From Scleroderma bovista (lineage: Eukaryota > Basidiomycota > Agaricomycetes > Boletales > Sclerodermataceae): a stretch of DNA of 64,000 nucleotides. Position 1 is the stretch's first letter, and each line of letters opens with the position of its first letter. Positions 48,453 to 59,909 of the stretch are shown here, piece by piece. The notes under the pieces are model-generated. The model was given only the letters and a program-made list of their open reading frames with translations. It had not been told where the DNA came from and did no database searches. The stretch lies in contig JAYMGJ010000244.1 of assembly GCA_037178675.1 (NCBI GenBank), positions 1-64,000 on the forward strand, in the 5' to 3' direction. The position numbers and the translations under genes are program-made.

Positions 48453-49325
48453 TTTTTTTATTTTTTTTATTTTTTAAATCCAATTTATGGTCATATGGAG
48501 GGATGAGCCCTATGCTAGACCTTACATGCAGATGTGTGCTGAACTATAGTAGAGGTGAGTGTCTAAGTGTGTAATCTAAAACATCGTAAGCCTCGGGAGG
48601 GCCCGAGACAGGTGTGAGTAAGAGCTGCGCGGAAGATTAGTGAGAACAATGCGTGTGTATCGTAAGGAGTGTTCCATGTAGAGAGAAAGAAATATACAGT
48701 GGGGGCAGCTTTACTGGCGACGTTCGGGAGGGGAGAGGTTCCCGAAGGTTGGTGCCAGTCTCTTGGTGCTTTCGACGAATCTCAGAAGATGTCTGGTGTT
48801 GTTGGGATTGGCTAGGAGCCCTTTGGGGTTCATCTTGCGCGGGCCGACTTTAGCTCTTAACATGTGCCTTGACTCCTCGTAAGCAGGACACAGGAATAAG
48901 AGATGGTGGACAGTCTCGTAGGCTGCCTCGCAGTTGGGACAGGCGGGGGAAGGGATTTTGCCTATTCTGGCGAGGTGATGGTTTAGGGGGATGTGTCCCG
49001 TGCGTAGTTGCATGACGGCGCTGGCGTGGCGGCGTGGTAAGAGGTGAACCAGCGCTGAGAATTTGGCGGAAGGAAGGGATGGGTCGATCTGATGCATGCG
49101 TCTTCCCCTTTGGGAGGAGGCGAAAGTGTTTTTGGCTTTCTCCTTGACGAGGGCGTTGTGGTTCTGAATGAGTGCTGATTTATTGTGGGGCAGGGGGATG
49201 GGTCCATCTCTCCTCCGCAGCGTTTGCGGAAGCTGATCCTTGCAGCTGGTTTCTCCCTCCACGGCTTTCTTTGCCTCAGCGTCTACTGACTCATTTCCCG
49301 CTATGTTGGCGTGCCCTGGCACCCA
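48453..49325 (-). mobile_element. 5'-truncated LINE with 12-bp target duplication
   Basis: 873 bp flanked by TGCGCAAGAGGT at 48441-48452 and 49326-49337. A T-rich tail (48453-48475 on plus) is the poly(A) end of a minus-strand insertion. The coding part carries the end of RNase H (WVPGHANIAGNESVDAEAK) and the C-terminal Cys-His domain (CPNCEAAYETVHHLLFLCPAY). It belongs to the same family as the copy at 54521-55241. Confidence 0.9.
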
Positions 49326-49429
49326 TGCGCAAGAGGTGTGACAAACAGTGTCCACAATATCGCATTTTTCGCATTTTTGGGCACTTAGTCAAATTTTGGA
49401 TGCACAAGTGGCAGTGACAACTACCAACT

Positions 49430-51150
49430 GGTACTACACTTTTGCTACACAACATTTGTACTACGCATTTTTGGTAATCAGCACTACATTACAAACACTA
49501 CACAACACTTGCTAATTGATACTACGCATTTTTGGTAATCAACTCTACAACACAAACACAACACAACTACTCCGCATTTTTGGTAATTAACACTACACTA
49601 CAAACACTACACAACACATCCTAATTGATACTACACATTTTTGGTAATCAACTCTACAACACAAACACAACACAACTACTCCGCATTTTTGGTAATTAAC
49701 ACTACAACACAAGCACAACACAATTACTCCGCATTTTTGGTAATTAACACTACACCACAAACACAACACAACACTTCCTAATTGATACTACACATTTTTG
49801 GTAATCAACACTACAACACAAACACAACACTTCCTAATTGACACTACACTTTTTACTACACTTTGACTACACTTTTGGCACACTTTTACTATGCTTTACT
49901 ACGCTTTTTTGGTACACTTTTATTACACTTTTTACTACACTGTTTACTACACTGTTTACTACACTGTTTACTACACTTTTTTGGTACACTTTTATTACAC
50001 TTTTTACTACACTTTGACTACACTTTTGACTACACTTTATTACGCTTTTTTGGTACACTTTTAGTACACTTTGACTACACTTTTGGTACACTTTTACTAC
50101 ACTTTTACTACACTTTTGGTACACTTTTACTACACTTTTACTACGCTTTTTTGGTACACTTTTACTACACTTTTACTACACTTTTACTACACTTTTTTGG
50201 TACACTTTTTAGTACACTTTATTACGCTTTTTTGGTACACTTTTATTACACTTTTACTACACTTTTGGTACACTTTTACTACACTTTTTTTGGTACACTT
50301 TTATTACACCTTTTACTACACTTTTACTACACTTTTGGTACACTTTTCACTACACTTTTTTGGTACACTTTTATTACACTTTTATTACACTTTGACTACA
50401 CTTTTGACTACACTTTTACTACACCCTTTTGGTACACTTTTATTACACTTTTTACTATACTTTGACTACACTTTTGGTACACTTTTCACTACATTTTTGA
50501 GGTATGCTTTTTACTACACTTTTACCAATGAGGTATGCTCAAAAATGTAGTGAAAAGTGTACCAAAATCAAAGTATAGTAAAAAGTGTAATAAAAGTGTA
50601 CCAAAAGGGTGTAGTCAAAAGTGTAGTCAAAGTGTAATAAAAGTGTACCAAAAAAGTGTAGTGAAAAGTGTACCAAAAGTGTAGTCAAAGTGTCATAAAA
50701 AGTGTAATAAAAGTGTACCAAAAAAGTGTAGTAAAAGTGTAATAAAAGTGTACCAAAAAAGCATAGTAAAAGCATAGTAAAAGTGTGCCAAAAGTGTAGT
50801 CAAAGTGTAGTGTCAATTAGGAAGTGTTGTGTTGTGTTTGTGTTGTAGTGTTGATTACCAAAAATGTGTAGTATCAATTAGGAAGTGTTGTGTTGTGTTT
50901 GTGGTGTAGTGTTAATTACCAAAAATGCAGAGTAATTGTGTTGTGTTTGTGTTGTAATGTTAATTACCAAAAAGGTGTAGTAGTTGTGTTGTGCTTGTGT
51001 TGTAGTGTTAATTACCAAAAATGCGGAGTAGTTGTGTTGTGTTTGTGTTGTAGTGTTAATTACCAAAAATGTGTAGTATCAATTAGGATGTGTTGTGTTA
51101 TGTTTGTGTTGTAGTTGACTACCAAAATGTGTAGTACCAATTGTTTTGTA
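49430..51150. repeat. AT-rich palindrome of simple repeats
   Basis: Left arm to about 50500, spacer of about 36 nt, right arm from about 50538. The outer parts consist of gcatttttggtaatcaacac-type units with acaaacacaacac. The inner part consists of ttttactacacttttggtac units and their complement. The tactacgcatttttggtaat core is shared with the 31.5-37.3 kb satellite. Long open frames here (FGTLLLHFYYTF type) are compositional. Confidence 0.7.
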
Positions 51151-51560
51151 GTGCTGTGAGCGTAAATTGCTGGAGAACTGGGGCTTTCTGGGGCTTCTGG
51201 GATGCTGTAGTCTACTGTGGGAACATTACAAACTCTGTGGAAATCTGTCATACTCTGGCACATTTTTGTGGATTTGCTGATGAATTTCTTACCAATTTCT
51301 TACCAAGCACTTAGTCATTTGTGCTTACAGGGCCACAGCCCCTCCTGTATATAAACCAGCAGCCAAAGGCTGCAAGGAAGTGTCTGCTTCCCCCTCAATA
51401 AAGTGACCACAGTCACTCTCCCTCTCTGTCTATAAGCTCTATCTCTGTCTTTGGACTTGTAGGTCACTCAGTGCTGGCCTAAAGCTCCTATATTGTTGTT
51501 TATCAGATATATCTTGTATCTGATCATTTCTCTAGGCTCAAGCGCAGTCTAGCATCACTG

Positions 51561-51660
51561 TCCACTCCATCCCATCACTGTCCACTCCATCCCATCACTG
51601 TCCACTCCATCCCATCACTGTCCACTCCATCCCATCACTGTCCACTCCATCCCATCACTG
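51561..51660. repeat. 20-bp minisatellite, five units
   Basis: tccactccatcccatcactg repeated five times within LTR copy B; copy A has a single unit at the equivalent place (near 18710-18745). Confidence 0.9.
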
Positions 51661-51995
51661 TCCATCGCATTCTTGAAGCAGGAAGTGTCCCCTTGCTTCC
51701 CTGTTGCTCCATCACTGCTGTTACACCCCTGTCATCAATCTATCATCACTCCTCAATCCCAGGACTCTTCCTAACCACTGTGGTAGGCTGAAGAGGAGTC
51801 AATACCATCCCAAGTCGCATTCTATCCCCATCAGAAGCCCTTCCCTTCCCTCCTGCATCCTGCCTGAAGGCATGCAGCACATCCCCCTGAGGAGATTAAA
51901 TACCAGAAACGCAAAGGAAGACCACCACTCGCATTTTGCTGTCATTTGGTGTTGGTTGTTGGTTGTTCTGACCTCTTCCCTCACTTAGGCGCACA

Positions 51996-53353
51996 CCGGG
52001 GTGTAGCAACTCGCAGTGGTACATTTGATTATAGTATCCCAGTGTTCTCGTTTCCAAGCATAGCCCAGGGGGATTTGCAGACTTATCGCTATGGGAATTC
52101 CAACAATGTAGATAATATTTGGATCAGATTCTAGTGTGATTATGGTGTATGTGCACTGAGTTGCGTTGTATTCATGCCAATAGTCTCTGCATTCCAGCCA
52201 CGCTTTTCAGCATAGTAAGACCAGATTATATTCAGAATACTACGATCTGCTGCAGCGAATATTGCTTTGAAAATGGTTGCCCGCCCACCCACCCCCTGCA
52301 CGCCATCCATGCTCTCCTCCTCTGCTACAAGTACCTGGTACTAGTACTTGTTGGTATGTACTCCCAGAGACACCTGACCAGTAGCGCACAGCCTGGATTC
52401 TGGGCAGTGAGTCACCAAGGTGAAACACGTGTGGAAACACGCGGGTATCCTCACGTACCACAGACCCCACATGGTTTGGAATCCCAGAGACGTCTGTCCA
52501 GTAACGCGCAGCCTGGATCCCAGTCGATGAGTTGCGATGGTGAAATGCCACGTGGGTATCCCCACATACCACACACTCCACAAGGCCTCATACGCCCACC
52601 CACGTCGGGAAATGATGATCCTTTTGGATCTACGGCTGCTGGTCAACAAAGAGACCGCAGTGGTTCATCGGCCAGTACAAATTGGTTGTTGGTATCACTG
52701 TACTCACCTTGTCTCATCAATCTTGATGAATATTAGCTTTTTCCTGGGGTTTCCTTCCATAACAGGGAAGACCAACCAAGTCCTATGGATGGAGAAGGCT
52801 TGCACGAAGGCTATCCCTATCTAGGAGGGGGTCAATCCAATCAACCTCATAACTATATGTCATACCAAGAGAATGACCAGACACGTGAGTACACACCCTT
52901 CCCATACAGTGCGAGATCTTCCTGTGGACATTCCATTGGCCAAAGTCGTGATCAAACTCCAATGGAAGACTATCAGAATATAATCTACTCAGCATCTCGT
53001 TCTCAGAGTGCATCCCACTTTGGGGACCAACCTGGTTCTGGGTACAAGAGCGACACTCCTCAGAGTCTGCATGCTGAAAAGACAACAATGTGTTTGGGTG
53101 GCTACTACCTCAGATGAGGTGCATTCGACCCAGGGACTTCTGGAGGTCTGACAAGGCTCCCAAGGGCTAAGGAGACTAGGAAACTAGAGAGTGGAAGGCT
53201 GGTTCAGTCACTCCATGACTGAGCTCAAAGATGTACACTGAAGAGAAGGATATTGCTTAGTAAGCTAAGTACAAGCCTACATAGCTAAGGTAAGAGTCCA
53301 GTATCAGTACTACCAATCTACACACCCAGAGACAGGACTGTCTCTACAACGCT
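51996..53353 (+). CDS. possible disordered N-terminal exons
   Basis: Plus-strand open segments rich in Ser, Gly, Gln and Pro: about 52380-52680 (two copies of a block like YPH(V/I)P(Q/H)TP after a (N/S)AQPG motif) and 52785-53117 (YPYLGGGQSNQPHNYMSYQ). The two ~120-bp halves at 52360-52450 and 52480-52570 look like an internal duplication. They may be upstream exons of the gene starting at 53354. No domain recognised. Confidence 0.3.
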
Positions 53354-55502
53354 ATGGTTGCCCAGTTGACGAACGCTGTCAAAAACCTCAGTGACGCACA
53401 AACAAGATTCGAAGAAGAACTTAGTTCTATCAGGGAAGCGACTCAGTCCCTCACTGCGCGTTTCAATGCCAATGAGGGTGCCATTGAAGAACTCCATGAG
53501 AAACTTGAGGGTCAACAGAAAAAAACCTTGTCAAAAACAAGCTCCAATGATCACACTATTGTTAAAGTATGTATCAGCAATGAATCTGGATCAAAACCAC
53601 GACTCACAGATGACAGTAACAGGAACCAACGCATAGCAGCACTTGCTCTGATCAAGCCACTTGATGGCGAACAGCCCTTCGAGTTGACGGCTGAAGGCAC
53701 ATGTGTTTGGCACCCCGTCTGGCGCGGTCAAGTTGATGATGATATAAATGCCAGATTCATCAAGGAAGTGGCAGAACGTGCGTATAATAACGAAAAGGTG
53801 TCATCAAATATCTGTTGGCATGCAAATTTGAAGTGGGTGCTCACCTGTGAAACAATAGAGTCAAAGGGACGAGACCCAAACGAAAACAATCCCTGACAAG
53901 TCCTTCACCCTTGCGATAATTAAAGATTGCGCTAAGACGTACTTCTGAAGCATCCATAAGCATGCAAAAGAGCTTGACGAGGGTGCCCTCAAGCTCACAA
54001 TGAGGCTGGAACATAATCGCCAGCGAGGGCAGCATATCACAGTAAGCAACATACTTCTGTCAAACGAAGAAACCCCACCTAATGTGTCCTAGGTTGCTGC
54101 TGCTTGACGCAAGGCAGCCCAGCAATACAACAATGACTCGGGCCTCCCAGGTGCGGCAGCACTCATTGATACTGACCTTGGATCTGACATTCTCACCTGT
54201 AACGATGACGATGGTGCAGATATGTTGGCTCGAAGGCGAGATGCAGAAGTCGGCAAGACCGCAAACAAGGTTGTAGGCCATGCCTGGCGATCAATTGATG
54301 TGAGCCATTACTAATGGAAGATTTGCGTGGTGGAAGTAACTCACCAGAATATTCTTGCTTATTAGTATGTGGCATTTTTGCGTTGGCTCAGCTGGCAGGC
54401 GATGAACCAGCAGAAACAACCCAGCTCGAGCAACTGTGCGGATCAACAACCAACCTGCAAGCGCCCCAGGACTACCAAAACATCGCACAAGAAAGTCTTC
54501 AATGTCGCTCTGAAGTATTTTTTTTTTTTTTTTTTTTTTTAATTCCAAGTTTTGGGTCCTCAGGGCGTAGCCCTATGGTAGACCGTACATGCGTGGTATA
54601 TCGTGAGTGTATAAAAAGACTGGGGGTAAACTGAAATATCGTAGGTCGGGACGAAGCCCCGGACGTGAGAGGTTGCTAGGGAAGGCGGACAAGTAAGTGA
54701 CTAAATGTAGAGTGGCCGTTTGGTACATGACTGGGGGTCTGACATTGCGCAAGAGAGGGAGAGGAGGAAAAAAGAAGGGAAAAGCGGTTGCGGGCGTTTC
54801 TCCGAGGAGTTCCTTTGTCATTCTTGAGTGGGGGCGGAGAGGTTCTCTAATCTCCGTCTTCTTCCACTCTGGGAGGGTTTGGCTGGGCCCTGGTGGGCGG
54901 GGCGAGGCTGCCAAAAACCTGTTTTAGTCTTTTAGTGCTGTTCAAAAAGCGGAACAGGTGCGGAAGGGACTTGTCGTTGGTCAGTATATGTTCGAGGCGC
55001 ATGCGTTGTCGGCCAACATTTTGTTCTAGGAGGCGTCTTGCTGTTCTGTATGCTGGGCATACGAGAAGGAAGTGGTGAACAGTTTCGAATCTTGCGTCGC
55101 ATCTCTGGCAGGCTGGGGAGTTGACTTTCTTGATATGGGCAAGGTGGTGGTTAAGGGGGACGTGACCCGTTCTTAGTTGCACAAGTACGCTTGCGTGTCT
55201 TCTGGGGAGGTTGTTTATCAATGCAGCGAACTTTCCGGATTCTGAAGTATTTGAATCGTGGTCCTCCACCAAAAAAGGCCATGATCTTCACGGCAATGGC
55301 AGATGAGACATGGCGCAAAGAAAACCCAGAGGTGACCACTCTTGAGGGTGTTGCTTGGCTGGAAGGGTTCTATTGCTGCTTGAAGGAAGATGAACTCTGT
55401 GCAGCCGATGCTGAATACCTGAAGGAGTTGGATCAGTGGCTCAAGATATTAAAAATGACTTATGAAGATGGGGCATTCAATGACGAGGATGAAGACATGT
55501 GA
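53354..55502 (+). pseudogene. TE-associated gene of unknown function, split by LINE
   Basis: Begins MVAQLTNAVKNLSDAQTRFEEELSS, a coiled-coil-like start, followed by HPVWRGQVDDDINARFIKEVAERAYNNEK. Later exons carry ALIDTDLGSDILTCNDDDG and KVVGHAWRSIDV. The last coding part is KKVFNVALKY, then the LINE at 54521-55241, then LNRGPPPKKAMIFTAM to a stop at 55502. I recognise this as a protein found repeatedly next to transposon genes in Agaricomycetes, but its function is unknown. Introns are implied near 53890-53960, 54040-54090 and 54290-54370. The LINE insertion breaks the last exon. Confidence 0.6.
54521..55241 (-). mobile_element. 5'-truncated LINE with 11-bp target duplication
   Basis: 721 bp flanked by CTGAAGTATTT at 54510-54520 and 55242-55252, with a run of T (54518-54540) as its poly(A) tail. 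It encodes the C-terminal part of ORF2 (LVQLRTGHVPLNHHLAHI, CQRCDARFETVHHFLLVCPAY). It interrupts the last exon of the plus-strand gene precisely. Confidence 0.92.
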
Positions 55503-58389
55503 ATAGCCTTGGCTGGCTGTTCCTTTCCGTGGTAAGGCATGTTGGAGAGTTAGGAGCATTTTGTTGATGCATTAATCATCCCCTCACGCTTAATTTACCG
55601 CCAATACATTAATTTGTGAATGTCTCTACACACTTGAAGTCTTGTTACTGCTGTAATAAATGTTATATGATGTGTTGTAAACCAACAGCACTACATACCT
55701 TTGCCAGATCTATCGTTGCCCATACCTTCTGCTGACCCTCTCCAACTGATACGACTGTCAGTCCCAACAAGTTAGCTATCCAGTCCAAGTCCACAAAAAA
55801 AGGAAGTCGTGATTCTTGTGTTTGGTATTCCCCAATCTCCCATAAGTGGACGTTCAAAGCAGGACTTCAAGTCGTGGTCATCAGCAATCAAAGAGGATGT
55901 CAGGAAATACTCACAAATCATCCCAGATAGTCCTCTGGTCTCTGTTGTATGGAATAAACCATCGCATGCGTCCAAACCAAAAGCTATGTTTGCCGTCATG
56001 TAGGTGTTGATCGACCTGCAAAATCTCAAGGAGTTCTCCATATGCATCAGTGGGTGCTTGGCCTGGTATTCTGATGTGAACAAGAGAAGACCGGCATGTG
56101 CCGGTTGCTTTTGAGGCATGGAAGTGTGTCCCATTGATGACAACGTAGTCATAGAAAGTACCTCTGGGATTGAGCGGAATGCTGTGGGTGGTAGTTGGCC
56201 ATTCATGCTGGCAGTGAATGGGTGAACATGGGAAGTGGGTGTTAAGGGTACGAGTGAGTAAGTGATAGGTTTCGGAAGAGAAGGCGCTTTCATGGGACCG
56301 TGGACTCAGTGCATACACCAACCCTGCTACATGAAAACTAGTCAATACAATCCGCTAATCCTGTCATGAGACATGCTTACCATCCACACCGATGTCATCG
56401 AGTTCCTGCGACAAGGCTGCCATCCCAGCAACAGTGCCACGCTCCTGGTGCATGGCCTTCTGCATGATCCAGGCGGCCTCTGAGCTGAGAGACTTTACGG
56501 GATTGACACACAGAGCGTACACCTGGAGGTTGATAGTCAGTAAAATAGGTCTGGTGAAATCAATGATATATGTGAACTTACGACCCTGGAAGTCTCACAC
56601 ATATGGTGAAACTCCTTGAAAAATGTTGTCTCAAGTTCTCTGTTGGCGTGGTTGTTGGTCTTGAAAGACTTCAAGACCTTGTTGAGCTGCTCGAATAGGA
56701 ACATTCAAAAATCATGGAGAGGTCCAAAATTGGCACATTCACCAACATGAGTTGCGTAGTGGTGATTCGGCTTCATAACACCTGACCCATATAGCTGGAG
56801 ATGTGACCATAGCAAGGTATCTAGTTGTACATATCACAGGAGGTGACATACCTTGATTAGCTCTAGATTATATTCACGTAGTAACCAATCAGCCTCGTCA
56901 ATATCATAGTCGGTAATTGTTTGCTTGATGAGGATGTGAATGGCCATGGATAGCTTGAGGAAGTTTTCTGGATCATTAGGGTGAAGGCCAAGTTGGTCAT
57001 CATGATCTTTGGGCGCTCGTGGATTTTCTGTGGCCTTGCTTTGGGGGGGAGGTGGCCTGCGCAATTCACCTCCTGGCATGCCTTCAATGTTTTGCAATGC
57101 AGGCTTTCGTTTCTTGGATACCTGGCGTGAAAAGTGTCTGAAGTATGTAGATGTCCATAACAAACGACAAGCACGCACCTTTTTGGCTTCCGCTTGTCGG
57201 GCCTTCTCTGCTTGCTTCTCTGCTACTTGCTGGAGTTTTTGCTGCTTTCTGGCCTCGGTGATGGCCAAGTTCTCCTGTCCAATCCGGGCCTTCTCAGCTT
57301 CAAAGGCATCCTTTCCACGTTTCTTGGCTTCTGCAAGGGATGCCTTGTTGTTCGCCTTGCGCATGGCCTCCTGTTGTTTCTCGGTCTCAGCCTTCTCAAT
57401 TGTGGAGACACAACAACAGAGGGCCTCGTCTATGGCATTGTGTGGTAGATATGCAGTCCAGATCTGTGGTACCTACAGCCAGCATAAGTAACAACCAATA
57501 TGAAATGCAAAGAAAACTTATGATGATGGGCCTGTATATGGTTGCAAGGAGCAACCATTGATCGGCCATGAGAGAGCCACCAGCAGGGGTCCCAATGTCT
57601 GTTGGCAACTTCCCACAGGTGCCTGGGATGATGAACTAATAATTTAAATGGTTAGTTACAATGTCGTAATAAGAAGAGCATACATACATCTGCGAGCATA
57701 TTATGGAGCATAGACAGCTCGTGGTTTGGGCGTAAGATCTTGCTTTGAACCCAGATATTGTAAAAATGTGTCTTGACGAAACCTGAGAACAAAAAATAAG
57801 TGTCAGTACTTTCTGTAGGTCCATGCACTGAGAGTTACCTAGAAATAAGTTATGCATAGGATCTATCACGATCTGTTGGACCAAATTGAAGTATGGAAGG
57901 CGGGACAGTTGGGAAAATCACGTTGCAAACTCTTTGACAAAGTTCTTTTGGGCATTTGGGGTGGTGAGATTGTGATATTCATCACCTAAACAGTGCTGTT
58001 CTGCATCAGTTCATGGGGGATATGCTGATAGCACAATGAGTAGCAAGCCTGATATATAATCAAGTACTTACCTCCCCGCTCAAAGGCCTTTGGATGGCCC
58101 ATGTCCATTGATGGGATCCAACAATCTGTACAATAGTAAGTATGTGAGTGCGAACCAAATCCGCTGATCTTGTGTGCTGCAGGCTTGTCACACACGACTG
58201 CAACAAGAGCAATGCGGACAAGTCATCCTAAGATAGATGAGTAGGCATACATGTAAACAGTAGAGGCTTACCTTGTGGTTGGGATTCCGTGGGCACTTTG
58301 ATACCATATTTCCAGAGTCGCAATAAGTCAGAGATGATAGGTCGAAGGAAGTGTTGTACTTGGTCCGGCAACTGCTCTTTAGGGCCTGG

Positions 58390-58585
58390 TGTCAGAATAT
58401 ATGGCCGCTACGTGGCAAACTCACAAGACTATGATTTATAGTTATTAGTTTTGATATATTAACTGCTCTACCTACAAGATAAATAGCTCGTAGTTGTACC
58501 CTGTATACTCATCGCGTTTGGACCTGGTTCGCACCCATCCACCCATCGTGGTCACCCCGATCAACTCAGCGCGCGAATTCTAACA
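58390..58585 (+). repeat. 5' LTR of the gag-only element
   Basis: 196 bp; differs from the 3' LTR in the catc(g/a)cgtttgg stretch. Confidence 0.92.
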
Positions 58586-58837
58586 CAAACGCGATATCCT
58601 TCGTTGTTGTGCGTGTTGCTTTGCAGCTGTTGACCCCCTGTCGTTGACCGTTCTTGCCGTCGTATCGTTGTCGTACCGTCGTTCTCTTGCCGTCGTAACC
58701 GCCATTTGGGGCCGAAGCCAAATCGTTGTCGTCGTCTCTGCCGTACCGTTTCCCCTGTTGAACCCCCGCTGTTATCTGTTGCAGCCAAATCACCGCTGTC
58801 GTCACGTGTCACACGTCACAGCCACAGATCTCGCGCC

Positions 58838-59629
58838 ATGCCAGACTCATCGCTGCACTTCGCGAACCTGAATGAATCTAACTATGCGGAATGGTCGTTG
58901 TACATGCAATCTACCTTGATTAAGAAAGGTTTATGGAAAGTTGTTGAGGGATCAGAGACTTGCCCACTCGGCTCCCCCAATTCGAAAGCTGTCAAAGCAT
59001 TTGAGCGCCGCCAAGCCGAAGCTCATGCTGAGATCGTCCTCCGCCTCGAACCGTCGCAGCTGCCGCACGCACACTCCACCGACCCCCACGTCCTTTGGGA
59101 AGAGCTCCAGCGCATGCACCGTGCCCAGGGCTTCGCCACGTGCATGACCTTTCGTCGAAGGTTTAACATGATGACTAAGCATGCTGACCAATCGATGGGC
59201 AGTTGGATAGCTGATGTCCAGCAAGCCGTGTTCCGCTTAAAAGAAGTTGGATATATTGCTACGGATGAGGACAAGATACTCGTACTTACTCAAGGCCTCC
59301 CCCCATCCTATGATCCATTCATTATCTCCCTCGACGCCGCCATTGCTAATGGTACTACTGCTGACAATGCATCCATCTCACTTGAGGTAGTCAAGGCACG
59401 CTTACTAAATGAAGAATCACGTCAGCGGGCCGCCCAACCGGTAACGAGCCCTGACCCTGTCGCCCTTGCTGTCACCACTATTGCTCCGAAGCTGCGCTGC
59501 CCGCTCGAGCAGATCACCTGTTTCCACTGCGGAGAAAAAGGTCACTACCAGATCAATTGCCCGAAACGGAAAGTGGAAGAGAAGGGCACTGCTGCCGCCA
59601 TCTTCGAAGAAGATGAACAGTCTTGGTGA
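58838..59629 (+). CDS. gag: copia-type Gag
   Basis: 264 residues from the ATG at 58838 (MPDSSLHFANLNESNYAEW), a UBN2-type copia Gag. The start of the fold has LNESNYAEWSLYMQSTLIKKGLWKVVEG split over the usual positions. The middle has FRRRFNMMTKHADQSMGSWI and LTQGLPPSYDPFI. It ends with a CCHC zinc knuckle, CFHCGEKGHYQINC, and an acidic tail. The frame is intact. It would assemble capsid-like particles and bind the element's RNA. The upstream open frame back to 58706 is 5' leader and not needed. Confidence 0.93.
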   Translation: MPDSSLHFANLNESNYAEWSLYMQSTLIKKGLWKVVEGSETCPLGSPNSKAVKAFERRQAEAHAEIVLRLEPSQLPHAHSTDPHVLWEELQRMHRAQGFATCMTFRRRFNMMTKHADQSMGSWIADVQQAVFRLKEVGYIATDEDKILVLTQGLPPSYDPFIISLDAAIANGTTADNASISLEVVKARLLNEESRQRAAQPVTSPDPVALAVTTIAPKLRCPLEQITCFHCGEKGHYQINCPKRKVEEKGTAAAIFEEDEQSW

Positions 59630-59713
59630 AGTCGCAGGATATTTTCTCCTTTTTTTGTTCTCGTGTCTCCCTGTTTCTTTCGTACTTACTGTCTTGTTTC
59701 GTTTGCGGGAGAG

Positions 59714-59909
59714 TGTCAGAATATATGGCCGCTACGTGGCAAACTCACAAGACTATGATTTATAGTTATTAGTTTTGATATATTAACTGCTCTACCTACA
59801 AGATAAATAGCTCGTAGTTGTACCCTGTATACTCATCACGTTTGGACCTGGTTCGCACCCATCCACCCATCGTGGTCACCCCGATCAACTCAGCGCGCGA
59901 ATTCTAACA
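59714..59909 (+). repeat. 3' LTR of the gag-only element
   Basis: 196 bp, preceded by a purine-rich tract and followed by the CCTGG duplication. Confidence 0.92.

Larger units (their letters stand above)
47611..51282. mobile_element. 3.7-kb TIR element nested in copy B
   Basis: Terminal inverted repeats CATCAGCAAATC / GATTTGCTGATG with further loose inverted similarity inside. Comparison with copy A gives the exact empty site (cgcttaccaatttctt) and a 2-bp AA duplication. It has no transposase. It contains a tandem repeat with intron-like signals, a LINE insertion and an AT-rich palindrome, so it is probably non-autonomous. Confidence 0.75.
45319..51995 (+). mobile_element. 2.34-kb long LTR, copy B, split by insertions
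   Basis: Starts TGTCATGCACCAAACG at 45319 and ends GGCGCACA at 51995. It matches copy A (18384-20723) in opposite orientation once two insertions are removed: a solo LTR at 46210-46791 and a TIR element at 47611-51282. It lands inside the helicase. No matching 5-bp duplication is seen at the two ends (accaa against ccggg), so one side is probably internal element DNA or rearranged. Confidence 0.75.
58390..59909 (+). mobile_element. complete gag-only copia element (TR-GAG type)
   Basis: Two 196-bp LTRs (58390-58585 and 59714-59909; TGTCAGAATATATGG ... GAATTCTAACA) differ at one position that I can see. The target duplication is CCTGG (58385-58389 and 59910-59914). A purine tract, gcgggagag, lies directly before the right LTR. 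The only gene is gag; there is no protease, integrase or reverse transcriptase. Its mobility would need enzymes from another copia element. Confidence 0.93.

Noticed and set aside
49863..50775. Frames repeating FGTLLLHFYYTF
   Set aside because: Translation of the tttggtacacttttactaca simple repeat; present on both palindrome arms.
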